Assembly (NCBI RefSeq): GCF_003086295.3 | Contig: NC_092051.1 | Location: 82,096,445-82,160,444, forward strand | Length of the DNA stretch: 64,000 nt | Direction of reading: 5' to 3' | DNA from: Arachis hypogaea | Lineage: Eukaryota; Streptophyta; Magnoliopsida; Fabales; Fabaceae | In this document: piece by piece, positions 46,620-57,761 of the stretch | How positions within the stretch are numbered: position 1 is the first letter of the stretch | How the letters are laid out: each line of letters starts with the position of its first letter | The notes under the pieces: model-generated | Databases searched by the model: none | Told to the model about the DNA's origin: nothing | Seen by the model: only the letters and a program-made list of their open reading frames with translations | Program-made: the position numbers and the translations under genes

Positions 46620-46628
46620 TATAAATAG
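46620..46628 (+). promoter_or_regulatory. TATA box of the 1.86-kb solo LTR
   Basis: TATAAATAG, a close match to a plant TATA box, lies 140 bases after the last hairpin. Inferred core promoter. Confidence 0.55.
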
Positions 46629-47520
46629 CGTAGAATTTATATTTTCGGAGGAGCTTTTCCTTTTAGTTTTGCTGGGTAGTTTTGGAGAGCTTTTGGTTAG
46701 GAGTTATTTTGAGATTCTGAGTCTTGGGGAAGGAGAATTGAATTCTCTTCCTCTTAGTTTTCTTGTTTTCAATTTCATTTACACTTGTCTTGAATCATAG
46801 GTTGAAGAATTGAGGAAATTCTGTCTCAATCTCACCTTGAGATCTCTTTCCGTTTTGATTTACTGCATCATTGAGAATTTGCGATTTCACTTCTTTTCTT
46901 CTACTGCTGGATCTTTACTTTTCTTGAAATTGAATTCTCAATTTGGATCTAGGAAGGCTTTGAGATCTAGACTTGGTTATCTAATCTCTTGAGCCCTGAG
47001 ATCTACATCTTTCAATTTCAATTTCCTTGTTTCATTGCTACACCAAGCTTATTTTCATTTTCATTTTAGATCCGGTTAAATTCAAGTCATCTTCTACTCT
47101 TCTATGTGTTGAGATTTACTGTTCTTTTGTTTAATTTTTGCAATCCCACATCCCTGACCCATTTACAATTCAAGCCATTTACGTTTCTTGCACTCTAAGA
47201 TTCTGCAATTTACATTTCTTGCGTTCCAAGTTTCTGCCATTTAATTTCTTGTTCTTTAAGATTCAGCACTTTTATTTTTTGCTATCTTTAATTTCCTGCA
47301 AATTACCCATTCCCTTTTACATTTTATGCAATTTAATTCTTGTTGAACACAAATTCACTCAAATCAACTTCTGTTTGCTTGACTAAATCAACCACTAAAC
47401 TAAAATTGCTCAATCCTTCAATCCCTGTGGGATCGACCTCACTCACATGAGTTATTATTACTTGATGCGACCCGGTACACTTGCCAGTGAGTTTTGTGTT
47501 GGATCGTTTTCCACACATCA

Positions 47521-47735
47521 CAAGGAATGCAGTGCCTTGGTCCAGAAAAAACTACCTCAGAAGCTGCCAGATCCCAGAAGCTTTCTTATTCCCTGTACTA
47601 TAGGGACTATCACCTTTGAGAAGGCATTTTGAGACCTTGGCTCAAGCATCAATCTTATGCCTTTCTTTGTGATGACAAAGCTGGGGATCTAAGAGGTACA
47701 ACTTGCCAAGATATCACTGGAGATGGCAGATAAGT
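47521..47735 (+). pseudogene. Athila-like protease fragment
   Basis: Continues the gag frame region across the solo LTR: CSALVQKKLPQKLPDPRSF, LIPCTIGTITFEKAF, a stop, then DLGSSINLMPFFVMTKLGI. The catalytic DLGSS motif is intact here, unlike in the 10.3-kb element. It is cut at 47735 after LEMADK by the reverse element. Confidence 0.85.
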
Positions 47736-49459
47736 TGGTGCACGAAATCGTGATTAATCATTCTCCAATACGGTGCGAAAAACTTGGTACGCACGTTTAT
47801 AATCTCACTTCTTCTTCACAACTTCGCACAACTAACCAGCAAGTGCACTGGGTCATCCAAGTAATAAACCTTACGTGAGTAAGGGTCGAACCCACGGAGA
47901 TTGTCGGCTTGAAGCAAGCTATGGTCACCTTGTAAATCTCAGTCAGGCGGATTCAAATGGTTATAGAGTTTTAATAATTTAAAAGATAAATAAACATAAA
48001 ATAAAGATAGAGATACTTATGTAATTCATTGGTGAGAATTTCAGATAAGCGTATAGATGTGCGTTATTCCTTCTGAATCTCTGCTTTCCTACTGCCTTCA
48101 TCCAATCCTTCATACTCCTTTCTATGGCAAGCTGTATGTTGGGTGTCACCGTTGTCAATGGCTACTTCCCGTCCTCTCAGTGAAAATGGTCCTCTACAGT
48201 TTCCCGCATGGCTAATCAGCTGTTGGTTCTCGATCGTGTAGGAATAGGATTTACTATCCTTTTACATCTGTCACTATGCCCTACAGTCGCGAGTTTGAAG
48301 CTCGTCACAGTCATCCCATCCCAGATCCTACTCGGAATACCACAGACAAGGTTTAGACTTTCCGGATCTCAAGAATGCTGCCAATTGATTCTAGCTTATA
48401 CCACGAAGACTCTGATCTCATGGAATGGAAGGCTCTGTTGTCAAGAGAGGCAACCATGTGTCGTGGACCAGGAATCCAAGAGATATACACTCTAGCTTGT
48501 TTTCATGTAGAACGGAAGTGGTTGTCAATCACGCGTTCATAAGTGAGAATGGTGATGAGTGTCACATGATCATCACATTCATCATGATCTTGTGTGCGAA
48601 TGAATATCTTAGAATAAGAATAAGCATGAATTGAATAGAAGAACAATAGTACTTTGCATTAATACTCGAGGAACAGCAGAGCTCCACACCTTAATCTATG
48701 GTGTGTAGAAACTCCACTGTTGAAAATACATAAGTAAAAATAGGGTAGACATGGCCGAGTGGCCATTCTCCCATGGAAGTCTAGAGATCTAAAATGATCA
48801 AAAGATGAACTAAAGATGTTCAAAAGCTATAAATATAATAGTAAAAAGTCCTATTTATAGTAAACTAGTTACTAGGGTTTACAGAGATAAGTAAATGATG
48901 TAGAAATTCACTTCCGGGCCCACTTAGTGTGTGCTTCGGCTGAACATTGAGCTTTCATGTGTAGAGACTCTTTTTGGAGTTAAACGCCAGTTTGTAGCCT
49001 ATTTCTGGCATTTAACTCTGGTTTACAACCTGTTTCTGGCGTTTAACTCCAAAATAGGGCAGGGAGTTGGCGTTTGAACGCCAGTTTGTGTCATCAAAAC
49101 TCGTGCAAAGTATAAACTATTATATATTGCTGGAAAGCCTTGGATGCCTAATTTCCAAAGCAATTGAGAGCACGCTAATTGGGTTTTTGTAGCTCCAGAA
49201 AATCCACTTCGAGTGCAGGGAGGTCAGAATCCAACTGCATCTGCAGTCCTTCTTCAACCTCTGAATCAGATTATTGCTCAAGTCCCTCAAGTTCAGCCAG
49301 AAATTACCTGAAATCACAGAAAAACACACAAACTCATAGTAAAGTCCAGAAATGTGATTTTTATTTATAAACTAATAAAAATATACTAAAAACTAACTAA
49401 ATCATACTAAAAACTATGTAAAAACAATGCCAAAAAGTGTATAAATTATCCGCTCATCA
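47736..49459 (-). repeat. 3' LTR of the reverse Athila-like element
   Basis: On its own strand TGATGAGCGGATAATTTATA to CGTGCACCA, 1,724 bp. It is close to the LTRs of the 10.3-kb element at the start and at the end, with the shared block near 49105-49200 and GGCGTTTAACTCC-type repeats (48980-49085). It is about 190 bp longer than those LTRs. Confidence 0.9.
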
Positions 49460-50579
49460 CAACACCAAACTTAAATTATTGCTTGTCCCCAAGCAGCTGA
49501 AAATCAATTAGGATAAAAAGAAGAGAATATACTATAAATTCCAAAATATCAATGAAACTTAGCTCCAATTAGATGAGCGGGACTAATAGCTTTTTGCCTC
49601 TGAATAGTTTTGGCATCTCACTTTATCCCTTGAAATTCGGAATGATTGGCATCTATAGGAACTCAGAATTTTAGATAGTGTTATTGATTCTCCTAGTTCA
49701 GTATGTTGATTCTTGAACACAGCTACTTTATGAGTCTTGGCCGTGACCCTAAGCACTTTGTTTTCCAGTATTACCACCGGATACATAAATGCCACAGACA
49801 CATAACTGGGTGAACCTTTTCAGATTGTGACTCAGCTTTGCTAAAGTCTCCAATTAGAGGTGTCCAGGGTTCTTAAGCATACTCTTTTTTTTGCTTTGGA
49901 CCTCGACTTTAACCAGTCAGTCTCAAGCTTTTCACTTGACACCTTCACGCCACAAGCACATGGTTAGGGATAGCTTAGTTTAGCTGCTTAGTACAGGATT
50001 TTATTCCTTTAGGCCCTCCTATCTACTGATGCTCAAAGCCTTGGATCCTTTTTATTTTACCCTTGCCTTTTAGTTTAAAGGGCTATTGGCTTTTTCTGCT
50101 TGCTTTTTCTTTTTCTTTCTTTTTCTTTTTTTTTTTTGCCATTTTTTTCTGTAAGCTTTTTACTCACTGCTTTTTCTTACTTCAAAAATAAATTTTATGA
50201 TTTTTTAGATTATCAAATAACATTTCTCCTTTTCATCATTCTTCAAGAGCCAACAATTTTAACATTCATAAACAACAAATTCAAAAGACATATGCACTGT
50301 TCAAGCATTCATTCAGAAAACAAAAAGTATTGCCACCACATCAAAATAATAAAACTAATTTCAAGGATGAATTCGAAATCATGTACTTCTTGTTCTTTTG
50401 TGGTTAAAACATTTTTCATTTAAGAAAATTGATGGATTCATAGGACATTCATAGCTTTAAGGCATAGACACTAGACAATAATGATCATGTAATAAAACAC
50501 AAACATAAATAAAACATAAAGAATAATTTTCAAAAAATGGAAAAATAAATAGACAAGGAGATTAAGGAATGGGTCCACC

Positions 50580-50897
50580 TTAGTGATGGTGGCTAGTTCT
50601 TCCTCTTGAAGATCCAATGGAACGCTTGAGCTCCTCTATGTCTCTTCCTTGTCTTTGTTGCTCCTCCCTCATGACTCTTTGATCTTCTCTAATTTCATGG
50701 AGGAGGATGGAATGCTCTTGGTGCTCCACCCTTAGTTGTCCCATGTTGGAACTTAATTCTCCTAGGGAGGTGTTAATTTGCTCCCAATAGTTTTGTAGAG
50801 GAAAGTACATCCCTTGAGGCATCTCAGGGATTTCATGATGAGGAATTTCCTCATGCTCCTGTTGAGGTCCATAAGTGGGCTCTCTTATTTGCTCCAT
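50580..50897 (-). CDS. Short ORF in the env position, possible coiled coil
   Basis: 105 codons: MEQIREPTYGPQQEHEEIPH, then NYWEQINTSLGELSSNMGQL, then REEQQRQGRDIEELKRSIGS, ending in SHHH. The second half is rich in Gln, Glu and Leu with heptad spacing. There is no membrane segment or signal peptide. The C-terminal 35 residues recur in the 10.3-kb element (34999-35110). It is probably the tail of a longer, lost ORF downstream of pol. Function unknown. Confidence 0.45.
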   Translation of the reverse strand: MEQIREPTYGPQQEHEEIPHHEIPEMPQGMYFPLQNYWEQINTSLGELSSNMGQLRVEHQEHSILLHEIREDQRVMREEQQRQGRDIEELKRSIGSSRGRTSHHH

Positions 50898-51391
50898 CCT
50901 TTTCTTAGTGATAGACTTGTGAGATGAATCTCTCTATCTCTCAAGACTCGGAGTTGGAAGCAATTGCCTTCCCTTTCCTCTTTCTTGAGGTTTCTCTGGC
51001 CTTAGGTGCCATTAATGGTTATGAAAAAATAAAAACCAATGCTTTTACCACACCAAACTTAAAATGTTTGCTCGTTCTCGAGCAAAAGATGAAAGAAAGT
51101 AGTAGAAGAAGAAGAAAATGGAGGAGATGGAGTGAGAGAGTCTATTCAGCCAAGGGGGAAGTAGTGTTTATGATGTGTGAAAATGGAGTAGTGTTAAGGG
51201 GTTTATATAGGGGTGGAGGTATGGAGGTGACTGGTGAAGGGTATTTGGGGAAGAGTGTTATGAAAGGGTGTGAAGAGGAGAGAAGAAGGGGTGGGGTAGG
51301 TGGGGATCCTGTGGGGTCCACAGATCCAAAGGGGTTAAGGACTTAGCATCCCTGCTCTATTTAGGCGTGCAAAACGCCCTTAGAATGCATG

Positions 51392-51598
51392 TCTGGCGTT
51401 AAACGCCAGCTTGCTGCTTGTTTCTGGCGTTTAACGCTAGCTTTTCTCCCATTCTTGGCGTTAAATGCTAATTCCATGCTCTGTTCTGGCGTTAAACGCC
51501 AGTCTGGTGCTTGTTTCTGGCGTTTAATTCCAGCTTGATGCTTCTTTCTGGCGTTAAACGCCAGTTTGATGCTTCTTACTAGCGTTTAAATGCCAGTA
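51392..51598. repeat. GGCGTTAAACGCC palindrome array, reverse element
   Basis: About seven units of roughly 30 bp (CTGGCGTTAAACGCCAG and variants such as GGCGTTTAACGCTAG), matching the array at 34557 in the sister element. Confidence 0.9.
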
Positions 51599-51808
51599 AG
51601 CTCTTCCTCCAGGGTGAGCTGTTTTTAATGCTGTTTTTCATTCTATTTTTGATTTTTCAGTTATTTTTGTGACTTCACATGATCATCAACCTAAAGAAAA
51701 CATAAAATAGCAATGGAAAATAAATAGACATAATTAAATAACATTGGGTTGCCTCCCAACAAGCACTTCTTTAATGTCAATAGCTTGACAGTGAGCTCTC
51801 ATGGAGTC

Positions 51809-52411
51809 TCACAGATAATCAGAGCAGTGTTGTGGCCTCTCAACACCAAACTTAGAGTTTGGTTGTGGCCTCCCAACACCAATCTTAGAGTTTGAATGTG
51901 GGGGTTTTGTTTGACTCTGTTCTGAGAGAAGCTTCTCATGCTTCCTCTCCATGGTTACAGAAGGAGAACCTTGAGTCTTAAATACAAGGTAGTCCTCATT
52001 CAACTGAAGGACCAACTCTCCTCTGTCAACATCAATCACAGCTTTTGCTGTGGCCAGGAAGGGTCTGCCAAGGATGATGGATTCATCCTCATCCTTTCCA
52101 GTGTCTAGGATTATGAAATCAGCAGGGATGTAAAGGCTTTCAACCTTCACTAGCACGTCCTCTACTAGTCTATAAGCCTGTTTCATGGATTTGTCTATCA
52201 TCTCTAGTGAGATTCTTACAGCTTGTACCTCAAAGATTCCCAGTTTCTCCATTACAGAGAGGGGCATGAGGTTTATCCCTGACCCCAGCTCACATAGAGC
52301 CTTCTCAAAGGTCATGGTGCCTATGGTACAAGGTATGAAGAATTTTCTGGGATCCGGTTTCTTCTGAGGTAATGTCTGCCTCATTAATGCATTCAGTTCA
52401 TTGGTTAACAA
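51809..52411 (-). pseudogene. Athila-like protease fused to the 3' region
   Basis: Open over 200 codons: LMRQTLPQKKPDPRKFFIPC, CELGSGINLMPLSVMEKLG, ADFIILDTGKDEDESIILGR and PFLATAKAVIDVDRGELVLQ. The catalytic Asp of DLGSS reads Glu (CELGSG). After NEDYLVFK it continues TQGSPSVTMERKHEKLL and PNSKFGVE repeats encoded by the 3' region. It is one frame off from gag, probably through a single-base change in a C-run near 52410. Confidence 0.85.
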
Positions 52412-54114
52412 GGGGGTTCATCCTCCCAAGTCTCAGTACCAAATAACTTGGCTTTCAGCTTCATGATTGCTCCTAGATATTTAGCAACTTGCTCTTCAGT
52501 GATGTCTTCATCCTCTTCAGAGGAAGAATATTCATCAGAGCTCATGAATGACAAAAGTAAGTTCAATGGAATCTCTATGGTCTCTGTATGAGCCTCAGAT
52601 TCCTTTGGTTCCTCAAATGGGAATTCCTTTCTATTCAGAGGACCTCCCAAGAGGTCTTCCTTACTGGAATTCACGTTCTCCTCACTCTCTCCAGGTTTGG
52701 CCATGTTGGTCATGGTTATGGCCTTGCACTCTCTCTTGGGATTTTCTTTTGTATTGCTTGGGAGAGTACTGGGAGGAGTTTCAGTAATCTTCTTATTCAG
52801 CTGACCCACCTGTGCCTCCAAATTTCTAATGGAGGACCTTGTTTCATTCATAAAACTTAGTGTGGTCTTGGATAGATCAGAGACTATGATTGCCAAGCCA
52901 GAATGGCTCTGTACAGAATTCTCTGTCTGTTGCTGAGAAGATTATGGAAAAGGCTTGCTATTGCTAAACTTATTTCTTCCACTATTATTATTGAAGCCTT
53001 GTTGAGGCTTCTGTTGGTCCTTCCATGAGAAATTTGGATGATTTCTCCATGAAGAATTATAGGTGTTTCCATAGGGTTCTCCCATGTAATTCACCTCTGC
53101 CATTGCAGGGTTCTCAGGATCATAAGCTTCTTCTTCAGAAGATGCTTCTTTAGTTCTATTGGATGCAGCTTGCAATCCATTCAGACTCTGAGAAATCATA
53201 TTGACTTGCTGAGTCAATATTTTGTTCTAAGCCAATATGGCATTCAGAGTATCACTTTCAAGAACTCCCTTCTTCTGAGGCATCCCATTGTTCACAGGAT
53301 TCCTCTTAGAGGTGTACATGAACTGGTTATTTGCAACCATTTCAATGAGTTCCTGAGCTTCTGCAGGGGTTTTCAGATGAAGAGATCCTCCTGTAGAATG
53401 GTCCAATGACATTTTTGACAACTCAGACAGACCATCATAGAATATACTTATGATGCTCCATTCTGGAAGCATGTTAGTAGGACACCTTTTGATCAGTTGC
53501 TTATATCTTTCCTAAGCTTCATAGAGGGACTCACCTTCCTTCTGTCTGAAGGTTTGGATTTCCACTCTAAGCTTGCTCATCTTTTGAGGCGAAAAGAATT
53601 TGGCCAGGAAAGCACTGACCAGCTTATCCCAAGAGTTCAAGCTTTCCTTAGGTTGTGAATCCAACTATGTTCTAGCTCTGTCTCTTACAGCAAAAGGGAA
53701 AAGCATAAGCCTGTAGACCTCGGGATCAACTCCATTGGTCTTGACAGTGTCACAGATTTTCAAGAATTCAGCTAAAAAATGATAAGGATCTTCCATTGGA
53801 AGTCCATGAAACTTACAATTCTGCTACATTAGAGAAACTAATTGAGGCTTAAGCTCAAAGTTGTTTACTCCAATTGCAGGAATTGAGATGCTTCTTCCAT
53901 AGAAGTTAGAAGAGGGTGCAATAAGGTCACCAAGCATCTTCCTTGTATCTCCACGATTGTTATTAGGTTCGGCCATGTCTCCTTCTTTTTCGAAAATTTC
54001 TGTCAGGTCCTCTCCAGAGGGTTGTGCTTTAGCTTCCCTTAGTTTCCTCTTCAGAGTCCTTTCAGGTTCAGGATCAGCTTCAACAAAAATGTTCTTATCC
54101 TTGTTCCTGCTCAT
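52405..54114 (-). pseudogene. gag: Athila-like gag, five in-frame stops
   Basis: Starts MSRNKDKNIFVEADPEPERT, as in the gag at 42398. Then NNFELKPQLVSLM, VDPEVYRLMLFPFAVRDRAR, KFFSPQKMSKLRVEIQTF, WSIISIFYDGLSELSKMSL and QFMYTSKRNPVNNG. A Gly/Asn-rich stretch with a C-terminal NLEAQVGQLNKKITETPPS follows. All pieces are in one frame. Stops are at 53824, 53665, 53512, 53227 (TAG) and 52942 (TAA). Relatives imply CAG, TGG, TGG and CAG at the four TAGs, so these are transitions. No zinc knuckle is obvious. Confidence 0.9.
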
Positions 54115-55704
54115 ATGAAAATGAAGAGAACAGAAAAGAAGAGGAATCATCTATGTCACAGTATAGAGATTCCTTTATGTGAGTAGAAGAATAGAAGAGT
54201 AGAAGAGTGAGAAGAGAAAAATTTGAAATTTAAATTAAAATAAAAGAAAAATATTTTTGTTTTTATTTTAATTATTAGTTAGTATTCGAAAATTAAAAAT
54301 AAAATTAAATTGAAATTTAAAATAATTAGTTAATGAAAAGAAATTTTGAAAAAAAAAGTTAGTGATTTTCGAAAATCAGAGAGAGAAAAGTAGTTAGGTG
54401 GTTTTGAAAAAGATAAGAAATAGTAAAACAAACAAAAAGTCAAGTAGTTAATTGAAAAAGATTTGAAAATTAATTTTGAAAAGATAAGAAGTTAGAAAAT
54501 ATTTTGAAGTTGATTTTGAAAAAGATATGATTGAAAATCATTTTGAAAAGATTTGAAAAGGAAATTAAAAAGATTTAATTTTTGAAATTAAAGTTGATTA
54601 CTTGACTAACAAGAAACTAAAAAGATATGATTCTAGAGTTTAAAGATTGAACCCTTCTTAATAGGCAAGTAACAAACTTTAAAAATTTTTGAATCAATCA
54701 CATTAATTGTTAGTAAAGATTTTGAAATTATGAAATAAAATTAAAAAGAAGATTTTGAAAATCATTTTTAAAATTTTCAAAAATCATAAAAGAAAAATGA
54801 AAAAGATTTGATTTTTGACTTTGAAAACGTTTTGAAAGGATAGGATTTTTTAAATTGAAAATTTGACTTGACTCATAAGAAACAATTAAATTTAAAAACT
54901 TTTTGACTAAATCAAACCAAATTTTCGAAAATTTATGAGAGAATAAGGGTAAGATATTTTTTTTTTTGAATTTTTAATGAGAAGAGAGAAAAAAGATATC
55001 ATTTTTATGTTTTTCTCTTTTTCTATCAAACAACAAAAAGGAAACAACACATAAAAATTTAAGATCAAAATAAAAATGCATGCAAGAACACTTTGAATGT
55101 CAAGATGAACACCAAGAACACTTTGAATGTCAAGATAAACACCAAGAACTTATTTTTGAAAACTTTTAAGAAAGGACACACATGCAAGACACCAAACTTA
55201 GAAATTTTCAATGTTTAGACACTAACAAATTGAAAATGCACATGAAAAACAAGAAAAGACACAAAACAAGAAAATACAAAGATCAAACAAAGAAGATCAT
55301 CAAGAACAACTTGAAGATCATGAAGAACACATGAACACATTTTCGAAAAATGCAAGAAGAATAAAGACATGCAATTGACACCTAAACTTAATAGTTGACA
55401 CTAGACTCAAACAAGAAACATAAAATTATTTTTGGTTTTATGATTTTATTAATTTTTTTGGATTTTTTTTTCGAAAATTATTTTAGAAAAAATAAAAATA
55501 AGGATTTCAAAATTTTTAATAAGATTTCCAGGAATCATGCAACGTTAGTCTAAAGCTCCGGTCCAGGAATTAGACATGGCTTACTAGCCGGCCAAGCTTT
55601 TAGTGAAAGCTTTGGTCCAAAACACTAGACATGGCCAATGGCTAGCCAAGCTTTAGCAGAACATTGCATACAACAGCTAAATTGCTAAGAAAGACAAAGA
55701 AGCT
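54115..55704 (-). other. 5' leader of the reverse Athila-like element
   Basis: Non-coding and AT-rich, with AACACCAAACTTAA-type motifs on the plus strand (for example 55186) that are the inverse of AAGTTTGGTGTT. The stretch 55530-55680 contains two GGCCAAGCTTT/GGTCCA-like repeats about 60 bases apart. It is cut at 55705. Confidence 0.6.
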
Positions 55705-57194
55705 TGATAAACCACTATTTTATGGTTTATCTTGTGCTAATTTGAGTGATTTTTATCAGCTTTTCACCCACTTATTCATATGATTTGCATGTTTTACATT
55801 TTCCTTCCTGATCTTGTGCTATGATTGAAAACATGTTTCCTAGGCCTTTAAATTGCAATTTTAGATCCTCTCTTTTTACCATTCGATGCCTTAATATGTG
55901 CGTTAAGTGATTTCAGAGATTACAGGGCAGGAATGACTCAGAGGATGGAAAGGAAGCATGCAAAAGTGGAAGGAATACAAGAAGTTGAAGAAATTGCTAA
56001 GTTGTCCAGCCTGACCTTCTGGTACTAAATCGACCATAACTTGAGCTACAGAGGTCCAAATGACGCGGTTCTAGTTGTGTTGGAAAGCTAACATCCAGGG
56101 CTTCGCAATGATATATAATTTGTCATAGCTTCCTCGAAGCCAAGTGACGCAAAGGCGTGGATCACGTGGACGCGTGACCTGGCGGAAACGCAATCCACGC
56201 AAACGCGTGGACGACGCCTCCGCGTCACTTTGCCGTGACCTGAACATAACAGAAATCGTGGGGGGCAATTTCTGGGCTGTTTTTGACCCAGTTTTTGGCC
56301 TAGAAAACTCATATTAGAGGCTATAAAGTGGGGGAATACATCCATACAACAAAGGCCTTCAATTATTCACTTTTCATACTTTAGATATAGTTTTTAGAGA
56401 GAGAGGTTCTCTCCTCTCTCTTAGGTTTTAGGATTAGGATTCCTCTTAAAGGATTTAGTAATTCAACTCTTTATCAGGTTCAATATTTCTTTTACTTTAT
56501 ATTTCTCTTTTACTTTCAGATACTTTAAATGCTCTCATTTAATTACTTATGTTGCCAAATTGGCTTATGAACCATTCATGTTAAGATTTTCTTTATTTAA
56601 TATAAATTGAGGTATTTCAGATTTATGATTTAGCTCTTCATATTCTCGACTTTAATTGATTAATTGGAGACTCTTGAGTTATCAAACTCATCGTGATTGA
56701 TAATTGTTATTTTTGCTAATTGAATTGAATTCCAATAACTCTAGTCCTTTCTTAGGAATTGGCTAGGACCTGAAGATAAAACAAATTAATCCACTTGACT
56801 TTCCTTTGCTTTAGTAAAGATTAACTAAGTGGGATTAAAACCCAATTATCATCACCATTGATAAGGATAACTAGGATAGGAATTCCAGTTCTCATACATT
56901 GCCAAGAGTTTATTTTACAATTATTTATTTATTTTACTTGTCATTTAAATTACTTGTTCCTTTCTTTCAAAACCCCTAATTTACAAAACTCATAACCAAT
57001 AATAAGAACACCTCCCTGCAGTTCCTTGAGAAGACGACCCGAGGTTTAAATACTTCGGTTATCAATTTTAAAGGGGTTTGTTACTTGTGATAACCAAAAC
57101 GTTTGTACGAAAGGATTTTCTGTTGGTTTAGAAGCTATACTTACAACGCGATCATATTTTTATATTTCTTTACCAATAGAAAAATCGATCGTCA
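55705..57194 (+). repeat. 5' LTR of the plus-strand non-autonomous element
   Basis: TGATAAACCACTATTTTATG to AAATCGATCGTCA, 1,490 bp. It has the shared block GTTGGAAAGC...GGCTTCGCAATGATATAT (56080-56115), ACGCGTGGA-type repeats (56150-56230) and TATAAAG at 56322-56328. Confidence 0.9.
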
Positions 57195-57197
57195 AAA

Positions 57198-57215
57198 TGG
57201 CACCGTTGTCGGGGA
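57198..57215 (+). other. Primer binding site, tRNA-Asp type, two mismatches
   Basis: TGGCACCGTTGTCGGGGA, three bases after the LTR end. Both differences from the tRNA-Asp complement are transitions. Confidence 0.75.
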
Positions 57216-57761
57216 ATCGCAAACGTGTGCCTTATTATTGGTTATTGTAAATATTTGCTTTTTACTTGTATATTTGTTTCTATTATTGTTTTTATTTTTT
57301 TTCATAAATTAAGAGGTTATTGGTTTTTATTTAGTTATTAAAAAAATATTCATATTTTTTTAAAAATTTTTATCTTATCTTTTCTTAGTTTTAAATTTCA
57401 AAATTCAAATCTTTTTCAAAAATCATATCTTTTTCAAAACCTTATCTTATCTTATTTCAAAATGAAATTTCAAATTTCAATATTTAAATTCCAAAATTCA
57501 AATTTCAAAATTCAAATTTTAAATTTTAAAAATCAAACCTTTTCAAAATTTAAATCTTTTTCAAAACTTTATCTTATATTGTTGACTTTTACAAATTTCA
57601 AATTTCAAAATTTAAAATTCAAATTTCAAATTTCAAAATTCAAATTTCAAATTTCAAAATTTAAATTTCAAAATTCAAAATTTAATTTTTAAATTCAAAA
57701 TTTAAATAACCTTTTAATTTAAATTTGTTTTTATTTTCATTTTTAATTTTTATTTGCTATT
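57216..57761 (+). other. AT-rich leader resembling that of Athila-like elements
   Basis: Contains CATATCTTTTTCAAAA, ATCTTATATTGTTGACTTTT and repeated AAATTTCAAAATTCAAATTT, as at 29930-30118 in the 10.3-kb element. The related copies at 4369-4511 and 19176-19337 have only about 140-160 bp here, without these motifs. Confidence 0.75.

Larger units (their letters stand above)
45661..47520 (+). repeat. Solo LTR (TGATGACAAGTCATC...), TSD CAAGG
   Basis: 1,860 bp from TGATGACAAGTCATCTTAGC to TCCACACATCA, flanked by CAAGG at 45656-45660 and 47521-47525. U3 has seven imperfect hairpins (45971-46477), followed by a TATA box at 46620 and a U5 with pyrimidine-rich CATTTACATTTCTTGC repeats (47140-47340). 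Its 3' end box (GTGGGATCGACCTCACTC, GCGACCCGG) matches the LTR at 11170. It lacks the GTTGGAAAG block. Confidence 0.95.
26066..47735 (+). mobile_element. Athila-like element (5' LTR to protease) with many nested insertions
   Basis: Once nested sequences are set aside, it reads: 5' LTR (26066-27385 plus 39200-39421, about 1.54 kb), primer site 39428, AT-rich leader, gag from 42398, gag C-terminus 44673-45660 and protease 47521-47735. It carries a solo LTR (itself holding a full element), a MULE-like MITE and two solo LTRs. At 47736 it is cut by a reverse-strand element. RT, integrase and the 3' LTR are not in the window. It is inserted in the gag of the element that begins at 23967. Confidence 0.75.
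49460..51808 (-). other. 3' region of the reverse Athila-like element
   Basis: Mirrors 34150-36258: hairpin TGCTTGGGGACAAGCA at 49480-49495 next to AAGTTTGGTGTTG and the LTR, spacer, an ORF (50580-50897), hairpin TTTGCTCGAGAACGAGCAAA (51067-51086), a palindrome array (51392-51598), and AACTCTAAGTTTGGTGTTG repeats (51831-51905, just inside the protease frame). No other coding sequence is seen. Confidence 0.75.
47736..55704 (-). mobile_element. Reverse-strand Athila-like element with gag and protease only
   Basis: Read on the minus strand: leader (55704-54115), gag (54114-52405), protease (52411-51809), 3' region (51808-49460) and 3' LTR (49459-47736). There is no RT, RNase H or integrase. The protease runs directly into the same 3' region as the 10.3-kb element. 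The 5' LTR is not visible because another element is inserted at 55705. TAAGT at 47731-47735 is the expected target duplication, and its partner lies beyond the window. Confidence 0.85.

Noticed and set aside
57462..57692. 76-codon Phe/Lys-rich ORF
   Set aside because: Pure low-complexity TTCAAAATTCAAATTTC sequence in a leader.
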